DNA from: Piezodorus guildinii
Taxonomy: Eukaryota; Arthropoda; Insecta; Hemiptera; Pentatomidae
Reading direction: 5' to 3'
Assembly: GCA_023052935.1 (NCBI GenBank)
Contig: CM041294.1
Location: forward strand, 12,635,791 to 12,699,790
Length of the DNA: 64,000 nucleotides
Below, in pieces: positions 43,647 to 55,608 of this stretch (the stretch's first letter is position 1; each line of letters starts with the position of its first letter). The position numbers were made by a program, and so were the translations under genes. Under the pieces are notes generated by a model. That model was not told the origin of the DNA. It did not search any database and was given only the letters and a program-made list of their open reading frames with translations.

Positions 43647-43935
43647 GCAGAAAAATAGCTAACATTTCAATTTTAGTGAAATACGATTCCGACCCGGGTA
43701 TCTCGTCATTCTTAAACGAAATTCCTCACTTTGCTGAATCAGTGCATGATAGGAAATAAATTACTTTTACTGCGAGGGATCTCTGGATAGAGCGGTTCCA
43801 TTCACTATTAGATAGTCCTCCGCAAAACGAACAAAATTATTTTGGATCGGAAATTGCAGATGATGAGGAAACCAACAAAAGAGAAAAATGTTCTGATTCA
43901 ATCTGGTAGATGTTATACGATATTAAGAGGATTCA
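43647..43935 (+). pseudogene. Coding-like stretch with two in-frame stops
   Basis: One frame reads NGRKIANISILVKYDSDPGI, SSFLNEIPHFAESVHDRK, stop, ITFTARDLWIERFHSLLDS, then EIADDEETNKREKCSDSIW, stop, MLYDIKRIQKY. It lies ~470 bp after the ORF at 42840 on the same strand, and the two may be parts of one decayed gene or an unknown element. No family is recognised. Confidence 0.4.
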
Positions 43936-44056
43936 GAAGTATGTAAACAACAATTATAAATTAAGGAAATCAATATAAATCGGTAATAAAATAGCTTGGT
44001 GGTCAATGTGACTGAGACTGAGTTCTAGAAGGTTTGTAGGGCCAATTATGAACACA

Positions 44057-44796
44057 TTGGGTTGTGTGACATGAAATGTCCGTTTTCAAGGTAAAGGATT
44101 TTTATTAAAAATACGATATGAAAACAAGATAATTTTATTCGAAGTATTTACTTTCTTTTTCTACACATTTTTCCCAACGTGACACAAAATCTGAAAACGC
44201 ACTTTTCACTTGATCATCATTTTCAAAAAGTTTTCCTTTGACGAAGTTATCTAAATTCCTGAACAGGTGGTAATCTGTTGGAGACAAGTCGGGAGAATAT
44301 GGTGGGTGCGGAAGAACTTCGTAGTCCAGTTCTTTCAATTTTTGCACGGTATGTTTTGAAACATGGGGTCTTGCTGCTGCTCAGTGAGATCATGAGATAC
44401 TCATGTATCGAGCTTTTTTACTTTCCCAATACACTTTAAATGTCTGGAAACGGTAGATGCACTTGCATTTAGTTGTGCTGAGAGTCCTTTAACTGTTTTG
44501 TAGGGCTTTCCTTCTACTGTATGTTTGAGGACACCGTTGTCTATTATGGACGGAGGTAATAGGTAGTATTAACACTACCTTCCCCAAACGCATTGCAAAT
44601 AATTCTAGCGGTCTCAGCTGCTGAATGGCCGAGTTTAAACTCGTACAAAAATATTACTCGAAAATCTCGTGTTTCCATGTTTATATTTGGAGGTATGCTA
44701 AAAAGTGAAAATTCGGAAGAAAACAACAAAGACCTGCAAAATCCTTTATGTATTTCAGAAACTATAAAAACGGACATTTCATGTGAAACAACCCAA
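44057..44796 (-). mobile_element. Mariner deletion derivative 2 with both transposase ends
   Basis: Termini TTGGGTTGTGTGACATGAAA and TTTCATGTGAAACAACCCAA. TA is present at the right flank and CA (probably mutated TA) at the left. The minus strand encodes a transposase N-terminus (FRVIFLYEFKLGHSAAETA) and the C-terminal catalytic block (HPPYSPDLSPTDYHLFRNLD, containing the third catalytic Asp). The middle with the first two catalytic aspartates is largely deleted. Confidence 0.9.
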
Positions 44797-45554
44797 TATA
44801 TAAAGATATGAAAAGAAAAAATAATAAGAAAATATGTCCATGTTTCATCATCAATTAGGAAAATTCCACGCAATAGAGGTTATTAAACTTGGTAGGTTAA
44901 TAAAAATGGTGCCTCAGTTGATAAACAAAGCTATTAAACGTCAATATATGCTATAACCTCCCAGGAGCTTGCAGTAGGTATGTGAATAAATTTCAAAATA
45001 CAACTTACACTACGCAAAATAAAATAAAATACGCGAAATACATCCGGCTTAGAGGAAAGTATTATTTATAGCAATATATAATATTGGTGAGGATCCGAGA
45101 GAATATTACACGGGTACTAAAGCTGGTCCTAAAGAGGGTGCAGCTTTTTACTGCATCGTAATGCTTCTTGCACCACTTCCTTCCACCTCTGTAATTAACT
45201 GTTCAATGGTTTTAACTCGTGTTTTCAACAGGATTATCATTTTTTGTTTCGATTTTTTCATCTCCGTTGGTCCAGGGCAACGAACCCCTACTAAACATCA
45301 GTCTTCTGCGAACCTATCTACGGGGTGGATAACCCTGCTACCACAAGTGGATCATGAGAATCTTCAGTCTATGCTCCTTGCAATAGAAAATTAAAAAAAT
45401 GCTTGATTAAGTTAAATTCCACAACTAGAAATGATATCTCCTATGGATTTCATTAAGTAGTAAAAAGACAAACATATTAAATACTAAATCCGCTGTTGTG
45501 ATTCACTGATAGCGTGATAATAAAACATTAAAACTACCTTCTTTAAAAAACAAA
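44797..45554. other. Unassigned sequence
   Basis: AT-rich, with a GC-richer patch at about 45100-45400 that has a 77-codon frame of no recognised family. No repeats with other copies in the window were seen. Confidence 0.35.
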
Positions 45555-46365
45555 TCTGGTGCGGGCAACACACGACTTTCACTTACCTCTATTTTTAAAA
45601 TCAATGAAAGAATTTTCAAAAACAGTTAGAGATAAAAATTAGTGAAACTATTAAGGAATTATTTAAATTGAATATTTAATTGAGATAATATTTTTTCTAA
45701 AATCTTTAGCTTTCCAACAGTATATCATACATGTATATTACTGCTCTTATGTTTAAAAACCAAAAACTGCTTTAAAAAAATATTTTTTCTGTTTTCTCTT
45801 TTAGACGGGTATTGGATTCATTCAATTTATATATTTACCTGTTTTAGCGTTATATTATCAGTCATATTATCAGCGTTAACAAGATAATATAGTTATTTTT
45901 ATAGAATCAACAAAATTAAAGGTACTTTAGAGAAAGAAAATTTAAAATATCGGTATTTAAGTCCTGTCAGTCCATTTTAATCCGGATGAAATCTAAATGA
46001 TATTAAAGCTCATTAAATTTTACATCGATATAGCGAGTTTAGTCAAAATTGTTGGAACCGTTTTCGAGAAAATCGAAAAAAGGTGCAAAATGCATGGTAT
46101 AAAGTAGCTCTTCTGGTAAGCTCATTTTGATGAAAAAGGTTCTGTAACGTCTCGGCGTATATTTGTCTTAAATATGAAATTTCAGTTTCATAGGACTTAC
46201 CGTTTCCGCCCGGGAGTTACCACACACACACACACACACACATTTTTGCGGGACTTGGTTATTTGGACTCAGGGGACCCTAAAATGTGTATTTCCGTTGA
46301 AAACTGGAATCCGAAAAATTTCACGATCGCAATACTTTCCCTTACTATATATAGTAAGTGAAAGT
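45555..46365 (-). mobile_element. Rolling-circle-like element, copy H
   Basis: Reverse orientation from TCTGGTGCGGGCAACACACG to TATATATAGTAAGTGAAAGT, with a small internal deletion near 45675. A (CA)n expansion lies at 46219-46242. Flanks are A-runs. Confidence 0.86.
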
Positions 46366-46679
46366 AAAATTACCTTCGTCATTTGCCATGCAAATTGGTG
46401 CTCTGTCCAATAGTTCACGCCGTTTCCTGAAGATACCTAATACTAAATTATTTCAAATAGTTCGTTTCTAAAAAAAATAATCAAAAAGTCTAGTTTATCC
46501 ACTACCAGTATTCACACATCTTCCTTACTGCTTTCAATTCAAAATCCAAACCATATAATTATTTGAACTATCAGCATTAATATTATGATAATTATTATTG
46601 TAATCCACCTTTGTGTAAAGTTAAACTAGATATTTCCTTCCATTATAAGGCAATATTTTCCTGAATTGTTTTTCTATTA

Positions 46680-46812
46680 AATCAAACTCCCACCACCCCA
46701 CTATTTCATTGCCCAGTTCATTGTCATCTGGAATACCCTTCCGTCAAGCATCCGCCATGCTTCATTCCTTTCATGATTTAAATTCCTCCTCTTTCATTAC
46801 TTTCTTGTTTTC
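46680..46812 (+). pseudogene. Short LINE C-terminal fragment
   Basis: The frame reads IVIWNTLPSSIRHASFL, like the WNSLP...SF block of LINE C-termini. Only about 130 bp is recognisable. Confidence 0.4.
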
Positions 46813-47859
46813 CGGTCAGATGTAAGCTAAATTGATTGTGCCAACTAAAGTGAGGTAAAAAGAATTTACACATTTAATGATATGTCATTCTTAGTGGACC
46901 TAGTCACAGAACGAAGTTTCTTGTTCTATTCCCATCTAATATTAGACAAATCATTTATTTTGTTGCAAACATCATCATCTAGATTGTATTACACTACAAT
47001 ATTGTATTTTAAAAATATTTCTTGCCAACTTTCTCAATTAAACTATCAATCAAAAGATGATAACAGACACAAGTAAAACGACGTAGAAAATACACCTTCC
47101 AAGAAGCCGGAAAGTGATTCCACCTTTCCGATAACTACTTTCCTCAACTAAAAACATTTTACTATCCATATTTTAGTGTGTCACGATTTTTTTTTTTTTT
47201 TTTAATCATAAATATTCAATTTTATGTTAGGTTAGATATGACGTAATAACATTTTAAAAAGCGGAAACCTGTTTTGTTAAGGCAGGTCAAACGAAAACAG
47301 ATTAAAAAAAAACAACGAAAAAACATTGACGACAGTTCATGTTTTGTTTAAAATAAAAAATTATATATACATAAGTAATAAATAAAAATAAAGTTTACAT
47401 GTGAATAAGAGGCCTTGGCACAGATGACTACTTTGTTATGCAAATGTGTATGTTTATGCAATATTTACTGCACTGCGTCTTTTGGTCTTTGTGCTTGGGA
47501 TGCTCTAAATGGCCTTTTTAAGAACATTTTTAACAGCCTTTCAAACCCTGTTAACTTTGTAAAAAAAAAACAAAAAAACAATCGTATTGAATAAATTAAA
47601 AGAAATGAATAGTGATTTTATGTACCATACGAACAGGCAATTCTTTAGGTACGACTTGGGTGTATGTTTTAATTATATATAAAAATAAAATCATTGTACT
47701 AACAAGAAGAGAATCCGAAATGTGTCTTACCGATTATGATAAAAACATTTTAGTTAAAAATAGACATAAAACCATTAGACTCTGCAAGATATTAGGAGCC
47801 AACGCTCCCGAGGAGTCACGTAATAAAATCGAAAAGTTTGCGCGCGAAAAACACATTTT
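46813..47859. other. AT-rich unassigned sequence
   Basis: Contains an open frame at 47612-47859 (RRESEMCLTDYDKNILVKN, IRLCKILGANAPEESRN) that runs into copy I1. The first part reads somewhat like protein, but no family is recognised. Confidence 0.35.
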
Positions 47860-48468
47860 ACTATCACTTACTATTTATAGTAAGGCTAAGTATTGCGATC
47901 GTGAAAATTTTCGAATTTGTTTTCAACGGAAATACACATTTTAGGGACCCCCGAGTCCAAATAACCAAGTCTCGCAAAAAGGTCTGAGTGTGTGTGTGGT
48001 AACTCCCGGGCGGAAACTGTAAGTCCTATGAAACTGAAATTTCATATTTAAGACAAATATACGCCCCAGACGTTACAAAATCTTTTTCATCAAAATGAGC
48101 TTACCAGAAGAGCCACTTTATACTATGCATTTTACATCTTTTTTTCCGATAAAACAAACTAATTGTTGTAGATAATAATATAATAGATTTTTAATAAAAC
48201 ACATGTTTTTGTGCGATGTCAGGTACTCGTTAAAGATCCTTATCCTAATAAAACCTGGATAGGCAAAATTTAGGACTCCCACTGTAGCATCGTCCGATTA
48301 GCCATAGTAGCATAAAGTGACGTTAAATAAATAAACAAATATGTTTCTATTAAAATCCAATTTAAATAATTCTTTAACAATTTATTTTCGTTTATAAATT
48401 TGTTTAAAAATTCTTAGATTGATATAAATATCAGAGGTAAGTGAAAGGCGTGTGTTGCGCACACCAGA
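47860..48468 (+). mobile_element. Rolling-circle-like element, copy I1 (internally deleted)
   Basis: Starts ACTATCACTTACTATTTATA and ends GGTAAGTGAAAGGCGTGTG with TTGCGCACACCAGA. About 400 bp is missing between 48150 and 48160. A SINE is inserted at 48209-48340. Confidence 0.83.
48209..48340 (+). mobile_element. SINE (family 1), 5'-truncated, inside copy I1
   Basis: Matches the 3' part of the full SINE at 49836-50127. Flanked by the 6-bp duplication ATGTTT (48203-48208 and 48341-48346). Ends AAATAAATAAACAAA. Confidence 0.85.
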
Positions 48469-48853
48469 TTTTTTTTTAATCTATACAGTCCTCTAATTAA
48501 ACATAACCGAACCAACCTGAATCTGAGTTATCACTTGGAAGTGCTGTTCTTCTACGGATAGCTCAGCTTATAGATCTTACAATACTTGGAATACATTATA
48601 ACTTAGAGGAGAAACAATAAACAATAGATTCATTCCTCCATTAATTACGGTAAAAAAACCAATTTTGATATTTAAAGGTAATTGCTTCAAATATCTATTG
48701 GGTATTTCAATTACAATAGTGTTTATGCGTCGAACTTTTTAAAATTAAAATACAAAATTAGAAAAAATATTATCTTATACACAAGCTTGTAAAAGTTAAT
48801 AAAGAGTGATGAAAATCCCACAAAACCAACTAATTATTTTAACTAATAATGTA

Positions 48854-49755
48854 GAATAGAATAGAATAGAATAGAAAATCAATTTTATTCTGGGACAGTG
48901 TCCCTTGAGAATAATAAATTTGCACAGTTTAAAATATACATGTCTGACCAACAGGCAAATAAACATAATTAACTAATATTTACAATTATGGATAAATATA
49001 TACATAATACAAAATAAAATAAACAAATAAAGTTAAAATAAAAACAATCCTCAGAAAATAATTGTGTTGAACAAAATGGAAAATAAATGAGTTTAAATAT
49101 AAAACAAAAAGAAGAAAAAAATAAATGAATATTCACATTATTCTGATATTTAGTCTTCTAAGAATAACATAAGCTTTACAATAATAAAGGATTTTTAATT
49201 GGCTAAGAATTAATAAAAGATAAACTAATTAAAACATAAATGAAAATAATATACTACAAAAATAAGAAACAAAGTCTTCTAATTACAATATAAAAAATAC
49301 TATGACGATTGAAACAAAAGAAAATTTCAAGAATAAAAAAAAAACAACTGAAAAATCATAAATAATACTCTAGAAATAAAATAATAAGAAAATTGAATAC
49401 AATTTTATAAAAAATGATTACATTGTCAGGTAGCGTCATTTTGGGATGCTAAAAGGTAATGAAAGAGATGGTATTTGAATTTAGAGAGGGAGGAAGCATG
49501 ACGGATATTTTATGGGAGGAAATTCCAGAAACTGGTCGAACGGGCCAGAAAGGAACATTCATATTTTTTTGTTCTGTGGGAAGGTATATAAAGGTTGGAC
49601 ATACGTTACCTCGTTTCTAGTGGATGAATTGACGGTTTGAACTGCAGGAGATTATAGATATAGGAAGGATGTTGGGAGTTGATGGTTTAGTATAGGAAAG
49701 ATCCAAGGAAGTATAGTCTAAGGGTGTGGGGAAAAAGCCAATTTGATTTTGAAAA
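48854..49755 (-). mobile_element. LINE 3' fragment with (TTCTA)n tail inside copy I2
   Basis: Flanked by the 6-bp duplication AATGTA (48848-48853 and 49756-49761). Same family as 13728-14462: pentanucleotide tail, the ATTTTATTCTGGGAC block, and a frame-broken version of the same C-terminal region at about 49430-49740. Confidence 0.82.
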
Positions 49756-49835
49756 AATGTAATAGATTTTTAATAAAACACATGTTTCAATAAAAATTCA
49801 ATTTAATTAGTCCATTAATAGTTTTACTCATTCTT

Positions 49836-50127
49836 GTTTGTTTATTTATTTAACGTCACTTTATGCTACTATGGCTAATCGGATGATGCTACAGTGGGAG
49901 TCCTAAATTTTGCATATCCAGGTTTTATTAGGATAGGGATCTTTAACGAGTACCTGACATCGCACAGGCTCGGGACCACCTTTTAACGTCCCCTCCTTAG
50001 GACGACGTAACTAAGGATTTTTTACTCCCATTAAAAAATCCTAAGACCACCGGCGGGTTTGAACCCGTGACCCTTTAGCATTGGAGGCTGTTACGCTAGT
50101 CACCCAGCTACGAGTGATCCCCATTTC
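49836..50127 (-). mobile_element. Full-length tRNA-derived SINE (family 1)
   Basis: A 292-bp element flanked by the 10-bp duplication ACTCATTCTT (49826-49835 and 50128-50137). On the minus strand it starts with a tRNA-like head: an A-box region TAGCTGGGTGACTAGCG and the B-box GGTTCAAACCC. It then continues through GTGGTCCCGAGCCTGTGCG and CCATAGTAGCATAAAGTGAC to an AAATAAATAAACAAA tail. Other pieces are at 8263, 10914, 48209 and 55808. Pol III transcription is inferred from the boxes. Confidence 0.9.
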
Positions 50128-50214
50128 ACTCATTCTTATCTCTAACTTAGTTTGAAAATTCTCTAATCGACTTTAAAAACAGAGGTAAGTGAAAGTCTTG
50201 CATTGCCGCAGCAG

Positions 50215-50970
50215 ATTTATTTCAATTATTTCGCTTTAAAATAGGATAATTTTGAATTTGGAAACAAAACTCATTTTTCCACCTTACAACTAGATCCAGA
50301 GATATTAAACAAAATGTGTTTTAGCGCGAAGACTTACCGATACCTTTACGTAACTCCTGTATACGGTGGCCTCTAATATTTTGCAGAGTCTAATGGTTTA
50401 ATGTCTATTTTTACCGAAAATAATTTTGCCAAAAAAACTGCAATACACATTTGGGAGACTGTCATTGTGAGAAAAGATGAGATTTAATATATACAATATA
50501 TATATAAGAGGAGTTGCGAAATGTCATTTGTTTCATATCTTGCACCTTCTCGCTTTCTCTCCTTCTCTTTAAGGTTGCAGCTACGACAGACGAATTTCAA
50601 ATAGGATGCTGGGAAATGCACTTAGGCCGAACATAAGTTTTCCTTTTGCTATCGGCAATTGCGTCGCCTGAAGAGGCGTTACACCAAGAGGGACTTGTTG
50701 ATCCAGATGCAAGCTGGTTCGCATAAACAATGTCATCACCGAGTGGAATGCACTAGGTCTGCACCGATATGTGCAATGCCCACCACTTAGCCATTGCGTC
50801 TGCTTTCGGCCGAGCAATGTATACTGTATGCCCAGAGGTTGAATGATCAAAGAGTATTGTAGATAAGTTTATTAATTATTTGTTATAATAAAAGTTGGTT
50901 TATATTTGTACTTTTAATCTATTGAATATATTAAAAAGTGTTGAATGTACTTTCTGTTTTAAGTTTTATA
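50215..50970. other. Unassigned sequence with a GC-richer part
   Basis: 50570-50840 is GC-richer, with an 89-codon minus-strand frame of no recognised family. Otherwise AT-rich. Confidence 0.35.
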
Positions 50971-51448
50971 TTGGGTTGTGTCACATGAAATGTCCGTTTT
51001 CAAGGTAAAGGATTTTTATTAAAAATACGATATGAAAACGAGATAATTTTATGGTTAGTATTTACCTTCTTTTTCTACACATTTTTCTCAAAGTTACACA
51101 CAATCTGAAAACGCACTTTTCACTTGATCATCATTTTCAAAAAGTTTTCCTTTGACGAAGTTGTCTAAATTCCCGAACAGGTGTAAGCTGTTGGAGACAA
51201 GTCGGGAGAATATGGTGGGAGTGGAAGAACTTAGTAGCCCAGTTCTTTCAATTTTTGCACGGTATATTTTGAAACATGGGGTCTTGCTGCCGCTCAGTGA
51301 GATCATGAGGTACCCATGTATCGAGCTTTTTTACTTTCCCAATACACTTTAAATGTCTGGAAACAGTAGATGCACTTGCATTTAGTTGTGCTGATAGTCC
51401 TTTAACTGTTTGGTAGGGGTTTCCTCCTACTGTATGTTTATGGACATC
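50971..51448 (-). mobile_element. Mariner derivative 3 (one end lost)
   Basis: Has the TTGGGTTGTGTCACATGAAA terminus preceded by TA, the C-terminal part, and a helix-turn-helix stretch (SAQLNASASTVSRHLKCIGK) that the 44057 copy lacks. It ends abruptly at a (TG)n tract shared with the adjoining rolling-circle-like array, suggesting recombination at the microsatellite. Confidence 0.85.
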
Positions 51449-51551
51449 GTGTGTGTGTGTGTGGTAACTCCCGGACGAAAACGATTTAAGACAAATATAC
51501 GCCCGAGACGTTACAAAACTGACGATTTTGATTAAACTCAATATATATATA

Positions 51552-51612
<61 letters not shown>

Positions 51613-54134
51613 AAAATTTAATAAGCTTTAATATCATGTAGGTTTTATTCTGATTAAAATAGTCTGACAGGGCTTAAATGCCGATAATTCAAATTTTCTG
51701 CCTCTGAAGTACCTTTAACTTTGTAGATTCTATAAAAATAACCATATTATCTTGTTAGCATTGACAAATAACAGCTAAATATGTAAGTTGTTTGAATTTA
51801 AAATACAACTAAAGGAGAAAACTGAAAACATATTTTTTTAATGCAATTTTTTGTTTTTGCTCATAAGAACAGTATTATACATGTATGATATACCGTTTGA
51901 AAGCTAAAAATTTCAGAAACAATATTATCTTATACACAAGCTTTTAAAAGGTAATAGAGAATGATGAAAAGCCGATAAAATTAACTGATTATATTAGATA
52001 ATAATATAATAGATTTTTTAATAAAACACATGTTTCTATAGAAATTCCATTTAATTAATTCTTTAATGGTTTCACTCATTTTTATCTATTACTGTACTTG
52101 AAAATTCTTTGTGTATGTTTGTGGTAACTCCCGGGCGAAAACGATCAGTCCTATGAAACTAAAATTTCATATTTAAGACAAATATACGCCCGAGACGTTA
52201 CAAAACCTTTTTCATCAAAATGAACTTACCAGTAGAGCCACTTTATACTATGCATTTATCACCTTTTTTTGATTTTCTCAAAAACGTTTCTGACGATTTT
52301 GATTAAACTTAATATATCGATGTAAAATTTAATAAGCTTTAATATCATGTAGGTTTTATTCTGATTCAAATAGGCTGACAGGGCTTAAATGCCGATAATT
52401 TAACTTTTCTTACTCAGAAGTACCTTCAACTTTGTAGATTCTATAAAAATAACCACATTATCTTGTTAGCATTGATAAATAACAGCTAAATATGTAAGTT
52501 GTTGGAATTTAAAATACAATTAAAGGAGAAAACTGAAAACATTTTTTTTAATGCAATTTTTTGTTTTTGCTCATAAGAACAGTAATATACATGTATGATA
52601 TACCGTTTGAAAGCTAAAGATTTTAGAAACAATATTATCTTATACACAAGCTTTTAAAAGTTAATAGAGAATGATGAAAAGCCGATAAAATAACTGATTA
52701 TTTTAGATAATAATATAATAGATTTTTTAATAAAACAAATGTTTTTATGGAAATTCCATTTAATTGATTCTTTAATCGTTTCGCTCATTTTTATCTATTA
52801 CTGTACTAGAAAATTCTTTGTGTATGTTTGTGGTAACTCCCGGGCGAAAACGATAAGTCCTATGAAACTAAAATTTCATATTTAAGACAACTATACGCCC
52901 GAGACGTTACAAAACCTTTTTCATCAAAATGAGCTTACCAAAAGAGCCACTTATACATGCATTTTGCACCTTTTTTTGAGTTTCTCAAAAACGTTTCTGA
53001 CGATTTTGATTAAACTTAATATATCGATGTAAAATTTAATAAGCTTTAATATCATGTAGGTTTTATTCTGATTCAAATAGTCTGACAGAGCTTAAATGCC
53101 GATAATTTAACTTTTCTTACTCAGAAGTACCTTCAACTTTGTAGATTCTATAAAATAACCATATTATCTTGTTAGCATTGATAAATAACAGCTATATATA
53201 TATAAGTTGTTTGAATTTAAATACAACTAAAGGAGAAAACTGAAAAAATATTTTTTTAATGCAATTTTTTGTTTTTGCTCATAAGAACAGTATTATACAT
53301 GTATGATATACCGTTTGAAAGCTAAAGATTTTAGAAAAAATATTATCTTATACAAAAGCTTTTAAAAGTTAATAGATTGTGATGAAAAGCCGATAAAAAC
53401 TAACTGATTAATTTATATAATAATGTAATAGATTTCACAATTCCTGACGGGACATGGAGGAGCCAGAAGCTATTTATTTCGATTCAAACTAACTGACGAC
53501 AAAATCTGTAAGTGTGACGGTAAAAGCGAACAGACATACGACTATCTTTTATTCGATTGCAGTAAACTGGACAAACATAGACACAAACTGATCTCAACAG
53601 TCCTACTTAACGGAGACCAATGGCCGCCTTCGAAGTGTGACCTTCTTACAAAATATTTTTCAAAATTTGATGAATTTGTGGACCGGGTGGACTATGCAGA
53701 ATTAGAGAAATAGCAACAGGCAATAACTCGTTATTAATTTTTATTTCATTTACTTTCACTGTTAATAATACTAGTCAATTAGTTAGTTAGTTTGTATTAT
53801 TTCGTTAAGTTGTTATAACAAATGAATTATTTTTTATTTGTTGCTGGTTTCTTTGTTTAGTCAATTAGTTAGTATTATTTTGTTAATTCGTTATAACAAA
53901 TGATTAATTTATCAGTTTATATTTATTAGTTTTATGTAACTTATTTTATTTTTTATGTAACTAATGTTCTGTAACATAATTTATATTATGTAATAAAAAT
54001 ACGCGTTGTATGCAAGATGGTCGCGTATAAATAAATGCACCCATTGCAGGGTTACTGTAATGAGGAAAACCGTAAGTGTAATAGATTTTTTAATAAAACG
54101 GAGGTAAGTGAAAGTCGTGCGTTGCCCGCACCAG
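51449..54134 (+). mobile_element. Rolling-circle-like element with three tandem internal units
   Basis: Three head-to-tail units of the element's interior begin at 51449, 52111 and 52820 (unit 2 is 709 bp). Each starts GTGTATGTTTGTGGTAACTC (unit 1 has plain TG repeats) and ends TGTACTTGAAAATTCTTT. The palindrome end is missing. The other terminus (GGTAAGTGAAAGTCGTGCG, TTGCCCGCACCAGA) closes the array at 54134, after a LINE insert at 53436-54076. Unit 1 carries a (TA)n expansion at 51540-51603. Confidence 0.85.
53436..54076 (+). mobile_element. LINE 3' fragment inserted in the tandem array
   Basis: Flanked by the 12-bp duplication TGTAATAGATTT (53424-53435 and 54077-54088). The frame begins LTGHGG and continues SYLFRFKLTDDKICKCDGKS, SEQTYDYLLFDCSKL. 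This is the CxC...C zinc-like C-terminus that follows RNase H in some LINE clades (R1/I/LOA-like). The coding part is open to its stop (EK* at about 53713), so it is a young insertion. The 3' UTR contains a direct repeat (AGTCAATTAGTTAGT and TATAACAAATGA blocks). Confidence 0.85.
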
Positions 54135-55140
54135 ATTTTTTTTTTATTCCAAATTAAATCAAACACCTCTCTCCGTGGTTATGATATTTTCCCGCAGGGG
54201 GCATAAATAGCAGTTAATGGGCTAATAAGGTTATCCCCCGCTCCTAATTCTCGTGAACATTGCTACTATATTAATCTCGCATGTATTTATCAACTTTTTT
54301 GTCTCTTTTTCCATAAAAGTTGAAATGGTATAAAATGGTGGGTTATAAAAGCCGACTACCAGAGGGAATTATTCATGAAGTGCAATTATTAGAATTATTA
54401 ATGACAACTGGCGGTTTAATTTTATTCGATTTGGCTTTGAGTACAATGGAGCCGGCGGGTCGTAAATAATGCGGGTAGCGCTGTACTTCCCACGCCATGG
54501 TCAGTATGCCTTCCTAGGTGAGGACAACCTCAACAATTTCCATAATTTTTACGATCCAAAAAACAAAAAAAAACATCAAATAGCTCTACCTCCGTCTCAC
54601 ATTGCCTCCTTGTTTCCAATCGGAAGAAGGGAAATATAGAGGTATAGGATCAGTATTTCATTCACAATAGCATTTCTTTACCATTTTCTCTTTATAATTT
54701 TTTTTTATGCGCCCCCTCCCCTTTCATATTAGGGCATTCAATCTGACACCGGAACCGGTACGACTTTTTCGAAATTTACGAGCGTGTAGCCAACACGTTG
54801 ATATTTAAAAGGATTTGCGTCCTTCACCCGGGCACTTTCTGTCAAAGAACGGACATTTAGTCACGGAAAAATGATTTGGAAAGGTATTTCGAGGGGGCGT
54901 TGTCGCTATCTTGAAATTGAATGTGGTTTTTTTTACTTATTTATTTTTTGGAAGCCCACCTGATTAATAAATATTGAATAAATACTTATTTTTAAATATG
55001 TTTTATTCATTCGTTCACCCCTACACAGTCCAGCAACCTCCGAATTTATTCGACTCCTTAAATTACAATTGGGATAGGAATGGCGAAGACATTTTACGCA
55101 TAATCGGCATAATCAGTTACCAGAAAAATTTAAAGAAAAA
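54135..55140. other. GC-richer single-copy-looking region
   Basis: No repeat shared with the rest of the window. Two stretches (about 54160-54530 and 54720-54920) have clearly higher GC and little low-complexity sequence: CCCGCAGGGGGCATAAATAG, GTTAATGGGCTAATAAGG, GGAGCCGGCGGGTCG. No open frame or splice structure is convincing. Regulatory DNA or a 5' non-coding exon is possible. Confidence 0.35.
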
Positions 55141-55608
55141 TCTAGTGCGGGCAAAACACGACTTTCACTTACCTCCATTTTTAAAATCAATGAAAGAATT
55201 TTCAAAAACAGTTGGAGCATCGGCATTTAAGCCCTGTTAGACCATTTTTATCGAAATGAAACCTACATGATATTAAAGCCCATTAAATTTTACATCGATA
55301 TAGCGAGTTTAATCAAAATCGTCGGGACCGTTTTCGAGAAAATCGAAAAAAGGTGCAAAATGCATGGTATTAAGTGCCTCTTCTGGTAAGCTCTTTTGAT
55401 GAAAAAAGTTTTGTCACGTCTCGGGCGTATAGTTGTCTTAAATATGAAATTTCAGTTTCATAGTGCACACCACACCACACACAGACCTTTTTGAGGGACT
55501 TGGTTATTTGGACTCAGGAGACCTTAAAACGTGTATTCCGTTGAAAACTGGAATTCAAAATTTTCACGATCGCAATACTTCCCCTTACTATATATAGTAA
55601 GTGAAAGT
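55141..55608 (-). mobile_element. Rolling-circle-like element, copy K (internally deleted)
   Basis: Reverse orientation from TCTAGTGCGGGCAAAACACG to TATATATAGTAAGTGAAAGT. About 400 bp is missing at the junction near 55215. Confidence 0.84.

Larger units (their letters stand above)
48755..50214 (+). mobile_element. Rolling-circle-like element, copy I2 (truncated, twice interrupted)
   Basis: Begins in mid-element at TTAGAAAAAATATTATCTTA and ends GAGGTAAGTGAAAGTCTTG with GCCGCAGCAGA. It is interrupted by a LINE (48854-49755) and a full-length SINE (49836-50127), both with target duplications. Confidence 0.83.

Noticed and set aside
50836..51603. Possible CRISPR-like or prokaryotic array at the tandem units
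   Set aside because: Units are ~700 bp with no spacer structure, and the surrounding genes are spliced eukaryotic genes.
54974..55240. 88-codon ORF spanning the left edge of copy K
   Set aside because: Its second half is rolling-circle-like element sequence and the first half has no recognised domain or splice context.
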